Made by a program: the position numbers and the translations under genes
The notes under the pieces: model-generated
Database searches by the model: none
Told to the model about the DNA's origin: nothing
The model's input: the letters and a program-made list of their open reading frames with translations, nothing else
Assembly: GCA_015075425.1 (NCBI GenBank)
Contig: JABTUL010000001.1
Location: 1,674,001 to 1,738,000 of the forward strand
Source: Spirochaetales bacterium
Lineage (GTDB): Bacteria; Spirochaetota; Leptospiria; Leptospirales; Leptonemataceae
Reading direction: 5' to 3'
DNA: 64,000 nt
Part shown: positions 1-10,312 of the stretch, one piece after another
Numbering within the stretch: the stretch's first letter is position 1
How the letters are laid out: each line of letters begins with the position of its first letter

Positions 1-1328
1 CAGATTTCCTGCCCCCGGAGTGTTGCCGAAGTACTGTCCGTAATCCGCACATCCACCTCCTTTCCGCCGAGGGTGGGCTCTTCACTCTCTGGTTTGAAAA
101 CGCACATCTTACCCGTAGCCGTCCGGCCGGATTGCTCCAGAGCTGATCGCTTGCTCCTTCCTTCCACCAGAATCCGGTGCACCCGGCCCTGCTCCGCTGC
201 ATTGTTCTGTTGACTGATGGCCGTCTGAAAGCGTATCAACCTTTCGAGTCGATCCTGCTTGATCTCGTCTGGCACGTCATCGGCCATTTTTTTGGCAGCA
301 TACGTGCCCTGGCGCTCTGAATAGCGGTACATATAGGCCATATCAAATCTGATTTCCTCAAGCACCTGCAAAGTTTCCTGGAAGTCAGCTTCTGTCTCTG
401 TGGGGAAGCCCACAATGACGTCCGTGGAAAGCCCGGGACCGGCAACAATGGAACGGATGGTCCGCACCAGGGAAAGGAACTCATCCCTGGAATAGTCCCG
501 CTTCATCAGTCCGAGTACCCTGCTGGAACCGGCTTGCAGCGGCAGGTGGATCTGGGAGCAGAAGCGCTCTTCTGTGGCCATGAGTTCAAGCAAATGAACG
601 GGAAAATCATGAGGGTGCGGCGATGTAAAGCGAATCCGGCGAATGTCCGTCTCGCTGAGAATTCGAGCAATCAGTCCACAGAAATCCAGACCCTCGCTGC
701 GGTAGGAGTTGACGTTTTGCCCGAGAAGCAATACTTCTTTCACTCCCTGCGCTGTAAGCCGCTGGATTTCGCGAATGATGGACTCAGGAGAACTGCTACG
801 TTCCCGTCCGCGGGTGTAGGGCACAACGCAGAAGGTGCAGAAATTGTCGCAGCCGCGCATGATGGAAACTGACGCGGTCACGCCTCCGGGGCTGACCATT
901 CCGCCAGCGATGTCTTCATAGTTTTCCTGGGCGGAGAGTCGGGTATTTTTTGCCGGAGCATCCTTGCATTGTTCGATCAATTGCGGTAGCTGGCGATAGG
1001 CATCGGGGCCGGCAATGATGTCAATGGGTAGCCCCTGAGCCAGAAGATCATCGCTCAGATTCTGGGCCATACAACCCAGAATTCCGATCCGGGTATGGTT
1101 TCTCTCCCGGTAATGCCGCAAGGAATCCAGCCGACTGTAAATTTTCTCATGGGCTTTTTCCCTGACGGCGCAGGTATTGAGGAAAATGCAGCTGGCCTCT
1201 TCAATCCTGTCGGTTAGAGCATAGCCGGACTTCTCCAGAATCCGGCCGACGATTCCGGAATCATTCACATTCATCTGGCAACCGTAGGTTTCAATGTAAA
1301 CGCCTAACTTTTCAGTCGTCCCGGACAC
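1..1328 (-). CDS. miaB: MiaB, tRNA-2-methylthio-N6-dimethylallyladenosine synthase (3' end cut by window edge)
   Basis: A radical-SAM methylthiotransferase that adds a methylthio group to isopentenyladenosine-37 of tRNAs. Reading the reverse strand gives the N-terminal UPF0004 domain with YIETYGCQMN, then the radical SAM cluster motif CDNFCTFCVVPYTRGRERS, and a TRAM domain (RVHRILVEGRSKR) near the C-terminus. The visible part ends at ...LRGQEI, where the family normally ends, so only a few residues are missing. The start is uncertain: a GTG at 1328 gives a usual N-terminus, while an in-frame ATG at 1400 would overlap the divergent gene. No convincing ribosome site supports either. A second methylthiotransferase, mtaB, lies at 13.9-15.2 kb. 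The family call is secure. Confidence 0.93.
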   Translation of the reverse strand, partial: MSGTTEKLGVYIETYGCQMNVNDSGIVGRILEKSGYALTDRIEEASCIFLNTCAVREKAHEKIYSRLDSLRHYRERNHTRIGILGCMAQNLSDDLLAQGLPIDIIAGPDAYRQLPQLIEQCKDAPAKNTRLSAQENYEDIAGGMVSPGGVTASVSIMRGCDNFCTFCVVPYTRGRERSSSPESIIREIQRLTAQGVKEVLLLGQNVNSYRSEGLDFCGLIARILSETDIRRIRFTSPHPHDFPVHLLELMATEERFCSQIHLPLQAGSSRVLGLMKRDYSRDEFLSLVRTIRSIVAGPGLSTDVIVGFPTETEADFQETLQVLEEIRFDMAYMYRYSERQGTYAAKKMADDVPDEIKQDRLERLIRFQTAISQQNNAAEQGRVHRILVEGRSKRSALEQSGRTATGKMCVFKPESEEPTLGGKEVDVRITDSTSATLRGQEI

Positions 1329-1394
1329 AGATGCAAGATTTTTGGATGCCCTGCCAGGCAAAACGAAAATCCTGCCGGCCGGAGACAATTTCCG

Positions 1395-1997
1395 ATGCAT
1401 CCAACAGATATATCCCGGCTGGTTGAACTTCTGGATGAGGACATCACTGCTTTTGACTGCGCACAGTTGTGTCGGGGTGCTGATGGGATGGCCTATTGCT
1501 GCAAAACACAGAATTTTGTGCCGGTTCTCTACAGGGAAGAGCAGACCTACTGGAATGAGCGAGGTGCCCACTGGCAAGAGTACCCCGTAACAGTCAAAGA
1601 AGAGGCAGCCCTGTCTGTCGGGCAGGTATTTTGTAGCTGTGCCCTTTCTACCTGTCAGCGCGACCTGCGCAGTTTGAGTTGCCGCACCTACCCGCTGGAA
1701 CCCTATTTTGGCTATTCGGGAGAATTCCTGGGGTTAACTTTTCTTGCGACGGCAAGTGAGGTGGACCGTGAAACAGGCCGCTTGCGGTGCCCCTTGAGTC
1801 GACAGTATCGCAGTATTCGCCAACAGTTCATCAATAAGACCACTCTTTTTTTTGATCAATTATTGGCTCTCCGCCCTGAGGAGAAGGAAGCCTATTTGCA
1901 GAGCAGCCGACGCCACCGTAAACGGCATCGGGAGTGCGGGATACAGATCATCGTTTTACGGCCGGATGATGCCGTCCTGGAAAAGATCAACCTGTGA
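1395..1997 (+). CDS. Cysteine-rich protein, YkgJ-like zinc/iron-chelating domain
   Basis: A 200-residue soluble protein with no signal peptide. Cysteines cluster in pairs: FDCAQLC near residue 22, CC near 36, CSC near 79-81, then single cysteines in LSTCQRD and LSCRTYPLEP. The spacing and the sequence CRTYPLEP resemble YkgJ-type proteins (putative zinc- or iron-binding, function unknown). The C-terminal third is basic (SSRRHRKRHRE). The ATG at 1395 is preceded by GGAGA at 1381-1385, a plausible ribosome site with a slightly long spacer. It diverges from miaB, whose possible upstream start overlaps it, and converges with the oxidoreductase only 4 bp away. The metal-binding role is inferred from the cysteines alone. 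Confidence 0.65.
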   Translation: MHPTDISRLVELLDEDITAFDCAQLCRGADGMAYCCKTQNFVPVLYREEQTYWNERGAHWQEYPVTVKEEAALSVGQVFCSCALSTCQRDLRSLSCRTYPLEPYFGYSGEFLGLTFLATASEVDRETGRLRCPLSRQYRSIRQQFINKTTLFFDQLLALRPEEKEAYLQSSRRHRKRHRECGIQIIVLRPDDAVLEKINL

Positions 1998-2001
1998 GGC
2001 T

Positions 2002-2964
2002 TTAAGAGAGATGGGCGTGGATCTGCGCCAGGATTTCCGTGGCGATTTCCAGGGTGCGTTTGTCAGAATCTCCGGCAACAATAGGCTCATCCGTTCCGCG
2101 AATGCAGGCAACAAAATGCAGGTGTTCCTGTCGCAGTGGATTATCTTTATGCACAAATATCTTTTCTACAAACGATTCCTGCTTGTACTTTAGTTCTTCC
2201 CGGGTCATGAGGTAGGCGCTCTGCGCCTGACGATGAATATCAATATCTTGTGAGGAAAAATCCAGAACAATGAACGCGCTTTCCTGCGAGATGGTCAGAG
2301 TGCGGATTTTGCTCTGCGAAGCCCTGCTGGCATTTAAGACGGCAATGCAACCGGATTCAAAATGCAGCGTCGCAACGGCAATGTCTTCATGGGATCCGTA
2401 AGCAATGACCCCCCGGGCATACACGCTCTTAATACGGCTATTCACCAGATTCAAAATGATATCAAGGTCATGAATCATTAGGTCCAGCACCACACCCACA
2501 TCATTGATTCGATTGTTGTAGGGTGCCTGACGCCGCGATTCGATAAGCAATGGCCGATCCACAATTTTGCTCAGTTCCATCACCGCGCCATTGAATCGCT
2601 CTACGTGACCAACTTGCAGAATCAAATTTCGTGAGCGCGCCAGTTCCACCAGTTCACTGGCCTGAAGGACGGTCTCCGTCATCGGTTTCTCAACCAGAAC
2701 ATGGCGGCCCAGTTCCAGCGCTTTGCGCGCCACCTGGAAGTGACTGACCGTGGGAACGGCAACCACAACGGCATCTGAAGCCTGGATTAAAGAATCAATT
2801 TCCGCAAACAGCGGGACCCGGAAACGATCGGCCACTTCGCGGGCTCTTTCCTGGTTTGCGTCATAAATGCCCGCGACCTCATACGCGGAGATTCCGGTGG
2901 CCACATTGACATGGTACTGTCCCATGTGACCTGTTCCGATGAGTCCGAGTTTGATTGGCACCAT
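2002..2964 (-). CDS. Gfo/Idh/MocA family NAD(P)-dependent oxidoreductase
   Basis: A 320-residue sugar-type dehydrogenase. The N-terminus carries the Rossmann motif GLIGTGHMGQYH. The family motif EKP appears in LVEKPMTET, and the expected substrate-binding D/H pair in LMIHDLDIIL. The stretch QVGHVERFNGAV resembles members found beside lipid A genes, including the GnnA type that oxidises UDP-GlcNAc at C3 for the diamino lipid A of Leptospira and Acidithiobacillus. No GnnB aminotransferase or lpx gene is adjacent, so that specific role is only a suggestion. It lies 44 bp downstream of dnaJ on the same strand, with GGGAG just before the ATG, and may be read from the heat-shock operon. Confidence 0.85.
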   Translation of the reverse strand: MVPIKLGLIGTGHMGQYHVNVATGISAYEVAGIYDANQERAREVADRFRVPLFAEIDSLIQASDAVVVAVPTVSHFQVARKALELGRHVLVEKPMTETVLQASELVELARSRNLILQVGHVERFNGAVMELSKIVDRPLLIESRRQAPYNNRINDVGVVLDLMIHDLDIILNLVNSRIKSVYARGVIAYGSHEDIAVATLHFESGCIAVLNASRASQSKIRTLTISQESAFIVLDFSSQDIDIHRQAQSAYLMTREELKYKQESFVEKIFVHKDNPLRQEHLHFVACIRGTDEPIVAGDSDKRTLEIATEILAQIHAHLS

Positions 2965-3008
2965 CAGCTCCCGTGCTTTCAGGGCTCTTCAGGCTGGCGA
3001 TAAAAAAA

Positions 3009-4106
3009 TCAGGATCTGCTAAATACTCGCGGCTCCTCTTCAGCAAGCTCGCGCGCCAGTTCTGTTACCAGGGTCCTGGCTTTGCCATTGAGATTGCGGG
3101 GAGTTCGTACCTGAATGATCACATGTTGATCGCCCTTTCCGTAGCCACCCAGGTAGGGCATGCCCTTGCCTTTCAGGCGAAAGATCTGTCCGCTTTCCGT
3201 GCCGGCCGGGATCTTCATCTTTACCTTTTTGCCGTCGATTGTGGGAACTTCGATTTCGCCACCCAGGATAGCCAGGGTAACCGGCAATTCTACCTGTATA
3301 ACCAGATCGTTTCCTTCCCGTTCAAAAACGGGATGTCTCTTGACCTGAGTCACAACGTAGAGGTCTCCGCTCGGCCCCCCACCCATTCCGGCTTCGCCTT
3401 CTCCCGAAACCTTCAGCCGGCTGCCGGATTCCACTCCAGGCGGAATTTTGATGTTCAGGGTGCGCCGCTTTTCCTCCAGGCCGCTGCCAGCGCAGGACGG
3501 ACAGGGATCTTTGATGATGTTACCCTGCCCCTGACACTGTGGACAGGTGGTGGTGATAGAAAAAAAGCCCTGCGATCGCCTGACCTGGCCGCGGCCGCCG
3601 CACATGGCGCAGGAAGTTGAGCCGCCTCCGCGGGACCCACTGCCCTTACAGGTTTCGCAGCGTTCATGTCGGGGTAGTTCGATTTTTAAGTCTTTGCCGG
3701 CCGCAGCATCGTCCAGACCAATCTCTATGTTGTAACGCAGGTCTGCGCCGCGGCGCGATCCATCGCGCCCGCGGCCCTGATTGAAGCTGCCACCAAAGAA
3801 TTCCGAAAAGATGTCCCCGATATCGCCAAAAATATCTGAGAAGTCTGTGTAGGCCCTCGATCCAAATCCACCGCCCATGTTACCAAGCCCGGCTTTCCCA
3901 AACTGGTCATAGGCGGATCTTTTCTGATCATCGGAGAGCACTTCATAGGCTTCCGTTGCTTCCTTGAATTTATTCTCAGCCTCGGGATTACCACGGTTTT
4001 TATCCGGGTGGTATTTGATGGCCAGCTGCCGATAAGCCTTCTTGATTTCATCCTTACTGGCCCCTCGCGCTACTCCCAGTACTTCATAGTAATCCCGATC
4101 TGACAT
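3009..4106 (-). CDS. dnaJ: Chaperone DnaJ (Hsp40)
   Basis: Co-chaperone that delivers unfolded clients to DnaK and stimulates its ATPase through the J domain. Visible in order: a J domain at residues 1-65 with HPD at 33-35; a Gly/Phe-rich stretch (GGGFGSRAY to [11 protein letters not shown]); four CxxCxGxG zinc motifs ([32 protein letters not shown]); and the C-terminal substrate-binding domains. The length of 365 is normal for a type I DnaJ. GGAAAA lies upstream of the ATG. It is the last chaperone gene of hrcA-grpE-dnaK-dnaJ, 27 bp after dnaK. A T-run follows the stop, but no hairpin precedes it, so transcription may continue into the oxidoreductase. Confidence 0.98.
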   Translation of the reverse strand: MSDRDYYEVLGVARGASKDEIKKAYRQLAIKYHPDKNRGNPEAENKFKEATEAYEVLSDDQKRSAYDQFGKAGLGNMGGGFGSRAYTDFSDIFGDIGDIFSEFFGGSFNQGRGRDGSRRGADLRYNIEIGLDDAAAGKDLKIELPRHERCETCKGSGSRGGGSTSCAMCGGRGQVRRSQGFFSITTTCPQCQGQGNIIKDPCPSCAGSGLEEKRRTLNIKIPPGVESGSRLKVSGEGEAGMGGGPSGDLYVVTQVKRHPVFEREGNDLVIQVELPVTLAILGGEIEVPTIDGKKVKMKIPAGTESGQIFRLKGKGMPYLGGYGKGDQHVIIQVRTPRNLNGKARTLVTELARELAEEEPRVFSRS

Positions 4107-4133
4107 ACACTTTTCCGTTCAACGGTCCGATTT

Positions 4134-6092
<1,959 letters not shown>

Positions 6093-6108
6093 TTAAAGAT
6101 ATGTTCTG

Positions 6109-6693
6109 TTACGCATTTTTTCCAGAAGGCCGGCCAACCTTAACGCGAGCCGGTCGAATCACATGCGCTTCCCCTTCTTCCACCTCCAGGCGAAAACCAT
6201 CCTGGTACACTTCCAGAACAGTTTCGGAATCGAGTTCGGCCTGCTCTTCCACGGAGATCGCTTCCATCTGCATGGGGTTAAAGGCATCTCCCCGGGGTGA
6301 ATAGCGTACAATTTTCTCTTTGCCCAGGGCAGTCAGAAATTCCTGCTCCACCATACTGATGCCGGCGATAAAGTTCGCCACTTCCGGATTCCCGCCGGTG
6401 GCCTGAGTTACCCTCTGTAGGTTATCAAATATGGGTAAAAGCTCATGAACAAATGCCGCGATGATCTGACCGCGCATGCGCGACTTTTCCTGCATGGAGC
6501 GCTTGCGAAAGTTTTGAAATTCCGCACGTTCCCGGGTCCAGGAATCTTTCAGTGATTCGATCTCCTGTCGGGCCTTTTCCAGCTCAGCGGCGTCAGCAGC
6601 CTGTGCTGGCGTTTCCTGTACCGGGGCCGCCTCAGAGGCTTGATCCCCACTGGCCATATCTACCCCTTCTATTGTTTGTTCAGCTTCTGCCAT
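6109..6693 (-). CDS. grpE: GrpE nucleotide exchange factor for DnaK
   Basis: Releases ADP from DnaK. The protein has 194 residues: an acidic, disordered N-terminus, a long helical region (LEKARQEIESLKDSWTRERA, then FQNFRKRS), and the C-terminal beta domain with FNPMQMEAISVEEQ. This is the family's NPxxHEA motif with M in place of the usual H. The end IRPARVKVGRPSG fits the conserved R(P/K)A(R/K)V(K)V terminus. It follows hrcA after 10 bp and precedes dnaK by 52 bp. Confidence 0.97.
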   Translation of the reverse strand: MAEAEQTIEGVDMASGDQASEAAPVQETPAQAADAAELEKARQEIESLKDSWTRERAEFQNFRKRSMQEKSRMRGQIIAAFVHELLPIFDNLQRVTQATGGNPEVANFIAGISMVEQEFLTALGKEKIVRYSPRGDAFNPMQMEAISVEEQAELDSETVLEVYQDGFRLEVEEGEAHVIRPARVKVGRPSGKNA

Positions 6694-6703
6694 TTCTTCC
6701 TCC

Positions 6704-7756
6704 CTAATTGCTGATCCGGGTGATGAGACTCGATAGCAGTCGAGACATGTAATTCACAAGTCCAATCATGCGTACATAATCCATGCGATTGGGGCCGATA
6801 AGTCCGAGAGCGCCAATCTGCTTTTCGCCCATTTTATAACTTTTGAGGATCATCGACAAACCCTGCATCCGGCGATCAGCGTCGCCATCAATCATAACCA
6901 GAATATCATCAACCTGCATGGATTGTTGTAAGGTATCCTGTAAGAAGTTCTGATCAAAAACCGTTACCGACTCACGATCCACCTGCCCGGAACTCATCAG
7001 CTGGTACAGTAAATTTTCCTGACCATAGGCATACGTATCATTTTTGCGGCCAAAGGCATCAAGACTTCCATGCAGCGCCCTTGAAATGGTATCCTTAAAT
7101 GGCCGAAAAGCTTCATTCATGGCCATGAGGCCATCCATTTTCTGGCGCATCTCCTCCAGATCTGCACCGGCAAAGGAATGGTTGAGAAAACGACTGAACT
7201 GCTGCAGAACAGATCGGGGCAGATGCTGGTCCAGGACAACGCTGTGGTGCAGGACAAGGCCGGAGCGCGTAATCATAAGTACCATGACCTCATCCTGACC
7301 CATATCGATGAGCTCAAAGTGTTTGAGTACAGTCATCTGCAACCTCGGGGAAAGGACGACAGCCGAGTAACTTGAGAGCATGCTGAGCAGTTGTGCCGTT
7401 GCTTTGAGGATTTCATGCAGCTGCAGGGGATGGCGCAACAGCTCCTGCTGGATGAAAGTCTGGTCGGCCTCATCCACCAGCCATTCATTGGTCAGACCCA
7501 GGACATAAAAACGATAACTCTTTTCTGTCGGGATCCGGCCGGAGCTACGATGCAGAGAAATCAAATAGCCCTTTTCCTCCAGATCCACGAAATCAGAGCG
7601 AATCGTAGCCGGACTCACCCCGAAAGAAAACCGGGAAGCCAGATATCCGCTTGAAATGGGTTGGGCTGTGCCTATGTAGCTACCTACCAGGCAGCGGACA
7701 ATCTCCTGCTGCCGGGGGGACAATTCATCGCCTGTGGAACTGCTCAGTCGTATCAT
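6704..7756 (-). CDS. hrcA: HrcA heat-inducible transcription repressor
   Basis: Represses class I heat-shock genes by binding the CIRCE operator. The N-terminus is a winged helix (LSPRQQEIVRCLVGSYI, then SPATIRSDFVDLEEKGYL), followed by the GAF-like domain and a C-terminus with IGPNRMDYVRMIGLVNYMSR, all typical of HrcA. It is 350 residues long. The ATG at 7756 lies only 6 bp from the CIRCE-like repeat and has no clear ribosome site. A TTG at codon 12 with AGG upstream is an alternative start. As first gene of the operon it should repress itself together with grpE-dnaK-dnaJ. Confidence 0.96.
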   Translation of the reverse strand: MIRLSSSTGDELSPRQQEIVRCLVGSYIGTAQPISSGYLASRFSFGVSPATIRSDFVDLEEKGYLISLHRSSGRIPTEKSYRFYVLGLTNEWLVDEADQTFIQQELLRHPLQLHEILKATAQLLSMLSSYSAVVLSPRLQMTVLKHFELIDMGQDEVMVLMITRSGLVLHHSVVLDQHLPRSVLQQFSRFLNHSFAGADLEEMRQKMDGLMAMNEAFRPFKDTISRALHGSLDAFGRKNDTYAYGQENLLYQLMSSGQVDRESVTVFDQNFLQDTLQQSMQVDDILVMIDGDADRRMQGLSMILKSYKMGEKQIGALGLIGPNRMDYVRMIGLVNYMSRLLSSLITRISN

Positions 7757-7762
7757 AACCGG

Positions 7763-7789
7763 TTAGCAGTCCATGGTGCCGACTGCCAG
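7763..7789 (-). promoter_or_regulatory. CIRCE-like operator for HrcA
   Basis: On the plus strand: TTAGCAGTC, nine bases, GACTGCCAG. The consensus CIRCE is TTAGCACTC-N9-GAGTGCTAA. Spacing is exact, and the one inner change (C to G) is matched by its partner, so the dyad is kept over GCAGTC/GACTGC. It sits between the predicted transcription start and hrcA, where the operator normally lies. Confidence 0.75.
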
Positions 7790-7798
7790 ATCAGGAGT

Positions 7799-7827
7799 AT
7801 ATTAGTGTTTCTGCGCGAGCCTGTCAA
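7799..7827 (-). promoter_or_regulatory. Sigma70-type promoter of the hrcA-grpE-dnaK-dnaJ operon
   Basis: On the reverse strand TTGACA (7827-7822) is followed by a 17-base spacer and TAATAT (7804-7799), one mismatch from consensus in the -10 element. The start would fall near 7792, directly before the CIRCE-like repeat, giving a leader of about 36 bases. Confidence 0.72.
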
Positions 7828-7832
7828 GCGTT

Positions 7833-8369
7833 TTAGTCATCAATGGCGCTTGATTTTAGCAGTCTACGGTATTGATTGCGAACCAGGTCAGCCTCATCCC
7901 ACTTCCCCAACTCTTCTAATATGGCGAACTGGTTGTAAACGGCATCCAGCCGTTCGAAATCGGCCCGGTAGGCGGCCCGAAAGGCATAAAGGGCCTTCAA
8001 AGCGTCCTGACCGTACCAGTAAGCCAGCCCCTGGTAAAAATAGCGCAGCCCCAACTCTTCTCCCCTGTCCGCTATGCGCGTATACTGCTCGATGCTGTGC
8101 GAAAGAAGTGCTACAGCTCGCCGAAGATCCTGTCTGTAGGCTGTTTTGCTGCGCGGTTTTTCCTGGTAGAGCAGCGCCAGGGCCAGGTAGTAGCCGGTTT
8201 TCTCTTCAAAGGGCTGCCTTTTATGCAATTTCTCGAGGTAAGGCAGGCTCGCCGAAAACTGTCCATCCATCATCAGCTCTCTGGCCCGGACCATCAACCG
8301 GGAGCTGAGGGGATCGGAGTAAAGCGAAAGGGGAAAGAAAAGGATCAGTACCAGTCGGAAAGGTAGCAA
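7833..8369 (-). CDS. Exported small TPR-like protein of unknown function
   Basis: A 178-residue protein with a hydrophobic N-terminal signal (LPFRLVLILFFPLSLYSD), probably cleaved, leaving a periplasmic helical protein. The rest looks like three or four degenerate TPR units (ARELMMDGQFSASLPYLEKL; YFYQGLAYWYGQDALKALYAF; AVYNQFAILEELGKWDEADL). No enzyme motif is visible. Its start overlaps the end of the preceding unknown gene by 25 bases, so the two are probably co-translated. The hrcA promoter follows just after its stop. The TPR call rests on the pattern of small and aromatic residues and is moderate. Confidence 0.7.
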   Translation of the reverse strand: MLPFRLVLILFFPLSLYSDPLSSRLMVRARELMMDGQFSASLPYLEKLHKRQPFEEKTGYYLALALLYQEKPRSKTAYRQDLRRAVALLSHSIEQYTRIADRGEELGLRYFYQGLAYWYGQDALKALYAFRAAYRADFERLDAVYNQFAILEELGKWDEADLVRNQYRRLLKSSAIDD

Positions 8370-9391
8370 AGGAGGTTTTCTCCATTCCGGGGATAATGCA
8401 GGGTAACGTTCTTCACCGCGGCAATCTTCTTGAGTTCGGGAAGAAGCCGTGAGCCGGTCTTTTCCCCGACCACCCAGGTGAAGAGGCCCGGACTGCGCCG
8501 GATCAGGCGCTCGTCAGACGCAAGTAGCGGGATCAGCGCGGTGGCCCGTTCTGGGCTTTCCGGATCCACGCGCTGATGGATTACGGTAAACTCCTCATGA
8601 CCGCGCCGGAATTCCTGTAGTTCCAGGTACATCGCCTGCCCTTCCTGATCGTAACTGCTGCGTAAGCAATTTTGTTCATAAATATTTTGTAACCAGGGCA
8701 ACAGGTCCTCCACCGGTATCTGGACTTGATCCTTATCTACTTCGTTACGGTAGAACAAAAGCAAACGGGCTTTGCCAGCCATTCCGGGAATGGTTGCATT
8801 GAGCATCCCCGAAAAACGATTCAAAAAACGGGTGCTGAATCGTCTGGTAAAATCCGGGTCATGGCGCAATCGGGAATGGAAATTGAGCCACTCCAGATCT
8901 TCTTCTGCTTGCAGATAAACATCATTGTTGCTGAAATACAGGTTCTGGCGGGTCACATCATCCAGCCCTCCGGAATGGGCGACCACGTAGCAGGAAAGAC
9001 CCTCATCTTTGACCAGCCAGGCCAGGGCATCGGCCCTGTTGCTATCACGGATGCGCTCTGAAATGGCAGCAAAGGCGCTGCGGTCACCGGCATACAGGCC
9101 AAAGAGCAGTCGGCGCCACTCTTCTCCCCGATAAAAAGGTATGGGCTTTAGAGCTCCTTCGAGTAAATCCAGAGCGGAGATGTCCGCTTTTTTTTCGCTG
9201 GACGTTTGGGTAACCGAACGGGTGATTTCCTTTAGTTCGGGACTCCAGATTTTTTGGCGAATGGGCAGGGTTTCCGTGGTGGCTTTTTCTGCCGGCGGAC
9301 CAAGGCGCAGGTGGCCGCGCACCGGGGCCGAGTAGTGCAGCCACAGATCTGGCCCGGGTTCTTTAAAGGCTGGTCTGGATTCAGCGGGCAT
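8345..9391 (-). CDS. Unknown 348-residue protein
   Basis: I do not recognise a family. It has no signal peptide, no membrane segment and no known catalytic motif. The N-terminus is polar and probably disordered, followed by a mixed alpha/beta region rich in aromatic and charged residues (WRRLLFGLYAGDRSAFAAIS, SCYVVAHSGGLDD) and a C-terminus of GENLLCYLSDWY. The ATG at 9391 is preferred. A TTG at 9424 would run into the divergent gene that starts at 9400. It overlaps the following exported TPR-like gene by 25 bases, suggesting a shared function or at least coupled translation. Confidence 0.7.
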   Translation of the reverse strand: MPAESRPAFKEPGPDLWLHYSAPVRGHLRLGPPAEKATTETLPIRQKIWSPELKEITRSVTQTSSEKKADISALDLLEGALKPIPFYRGEEWRRLLFGLYAGDRSAFAAISERIRDSNRADALAWLVKDEGLSCYVVAHSGGLDDVTRQNLYFSNNDVYLQAEEDLEWLNFHSRLRHDPDFTRRFSTRFLNRFSGMLNATIPGMAGKARLLLFYRNEVDKDQVQIPVEDLLPWLQNIYEQNCLRSSYDQEGQAMYLELQEFRRGHEEFTVIHQRVDPESPERATALIPLLASDERLIRRSPGLFTWVVGEKTGSRLLPELKKIAAVKNVTLHYPRNGENLLCYLSDWY

Positions 9392-9399
9392 AAGGTTGT

Positions 9400-10311
9400 T
9401 TGAGCGGGGAGGCCTTCCTGGCAATACTTTATCTATTTATCGACGGAATCGGCTTTGGAAAGCACGATCCTTTGAACCCTTTTACCCGCCATGGCAACTC
9501 CATACTGTCCCTGCTGGGGGATAGGCCGCCTCCGGCCGACTGGCAGTCCTGGCACCTCTATCCGGTCAGTGCACACATGGGGGTCAGTGGCCTGCCACAG
9601 TCGGCCACCGGGCAAACGGCCCTGTGGACGGGAATCAATGCTCCGCGCCTGATGGGCCACCATAAGACGGGATTCCCCGGGCCGACTTTGATTCCCGTGA
9701 TCCGCGAACACTCGATTCTGCGCCGCTTCAGAGAGGTCGGAAAAAAAGCCCGCCTGGTCAATGCCTACAGCGAACGCTACCTGGAAAGAATTGCCAAGAA
9801 ACCCCGGCTGATGAGCACTTCAACCCATGTCCAGTTGGCCTCCGGACAGCCGCTGGCCTCCCTGGAAATGCTGCGCTCGGGTGAGGCCCTTTACATGGAT
9901 ATTACCCATGAAATCATGCACGCTTTCTGGCCGGAGAGCCGCGATGAGTATCCCGTCCAGGACCCCTACCAGCGTGGAAGACACCTGGCCCACCTGGCCG
10001 GAAAAAGTGACCTTTTGCTTTTTGAATATTTCCTGACGGATAAGCTGGGTCACGATCAGGACATGACCCATGCACCGCGGATCCTGCATCATCTGGAACA
10101 ATTTCTGCGCGGCATTGGAGACAATCTGGGAGAAAACGATACCCTGATCGTGACCTCAGACCATGGTAACTTTGAAGACATGTCCACGGGAAGTCATACC
10201 CACAATCCCGTGCCACTTCTGGCAAAGGGAAGAAGTGCCAGCCGGGCGGCACAAATTCGCTATCTTTATGAAATACCGCAGTGGATTTATGAGCTCACCG
10301 GAATTGCCTGA
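9400..10311 (+). CDS. Alkaline-phosphatase-superfamily metalloenzyme (phosphoglycerate-mutase-like)
   Basis: A 303-residue protein with the metal sites of the iPGM/alkaline phosphatase superfamily. LFIDGIGFG supplies the first Asp, ATGQTALWTG the likely nucleophile region, and DHGNFEDMS with THNPVP the second metal Asp/His set. It is much shorter than a true cofactor-independent phosphoglycerate mutase (about 510 residues) and lacks its inserted transferase domain, so it is more likely a phosphatase or phosphotransferase of unknown substrate. It starts at TTG (9400), with AAGG just upstream. It is divergent from the unknown gene at 9391 and convergent with the TPR gene, 1 bp away. Confidence 0.8.
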   Translation: MSGEAFLAILYLFIDGIGFGKHDPLNPFTRHGNSILSLLGDRPPPADWQSWHLYPVSAHMGVSGLPQSATGQTALWTGINAPRLMGHHKTGFPGPTLIPVIREHSILRRFREVGKKARLVNAYSERYLERIAKKPRLMSTSTHVQLASGQPLASLEMLRSGEALYMDITHEIMHAFWPESRDEYPVQDPYQRGRHLAHLAGKSDLLLFEYFLTDKLGHDQDMTHAPRILHHLEQFLRGIGDNLGENDTLIVTSDHGNFEDMSTGSHTHNPVPLLAKGRSASRAAQIRYLYEIPQWIYELTGIA

Positions 10312-10312
10312 A

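Noticed and set aside
2965-3012. Intrinsic terminator after dnaJ
   Set aside because: There is a run of six T residues after the stop but no stem before it.
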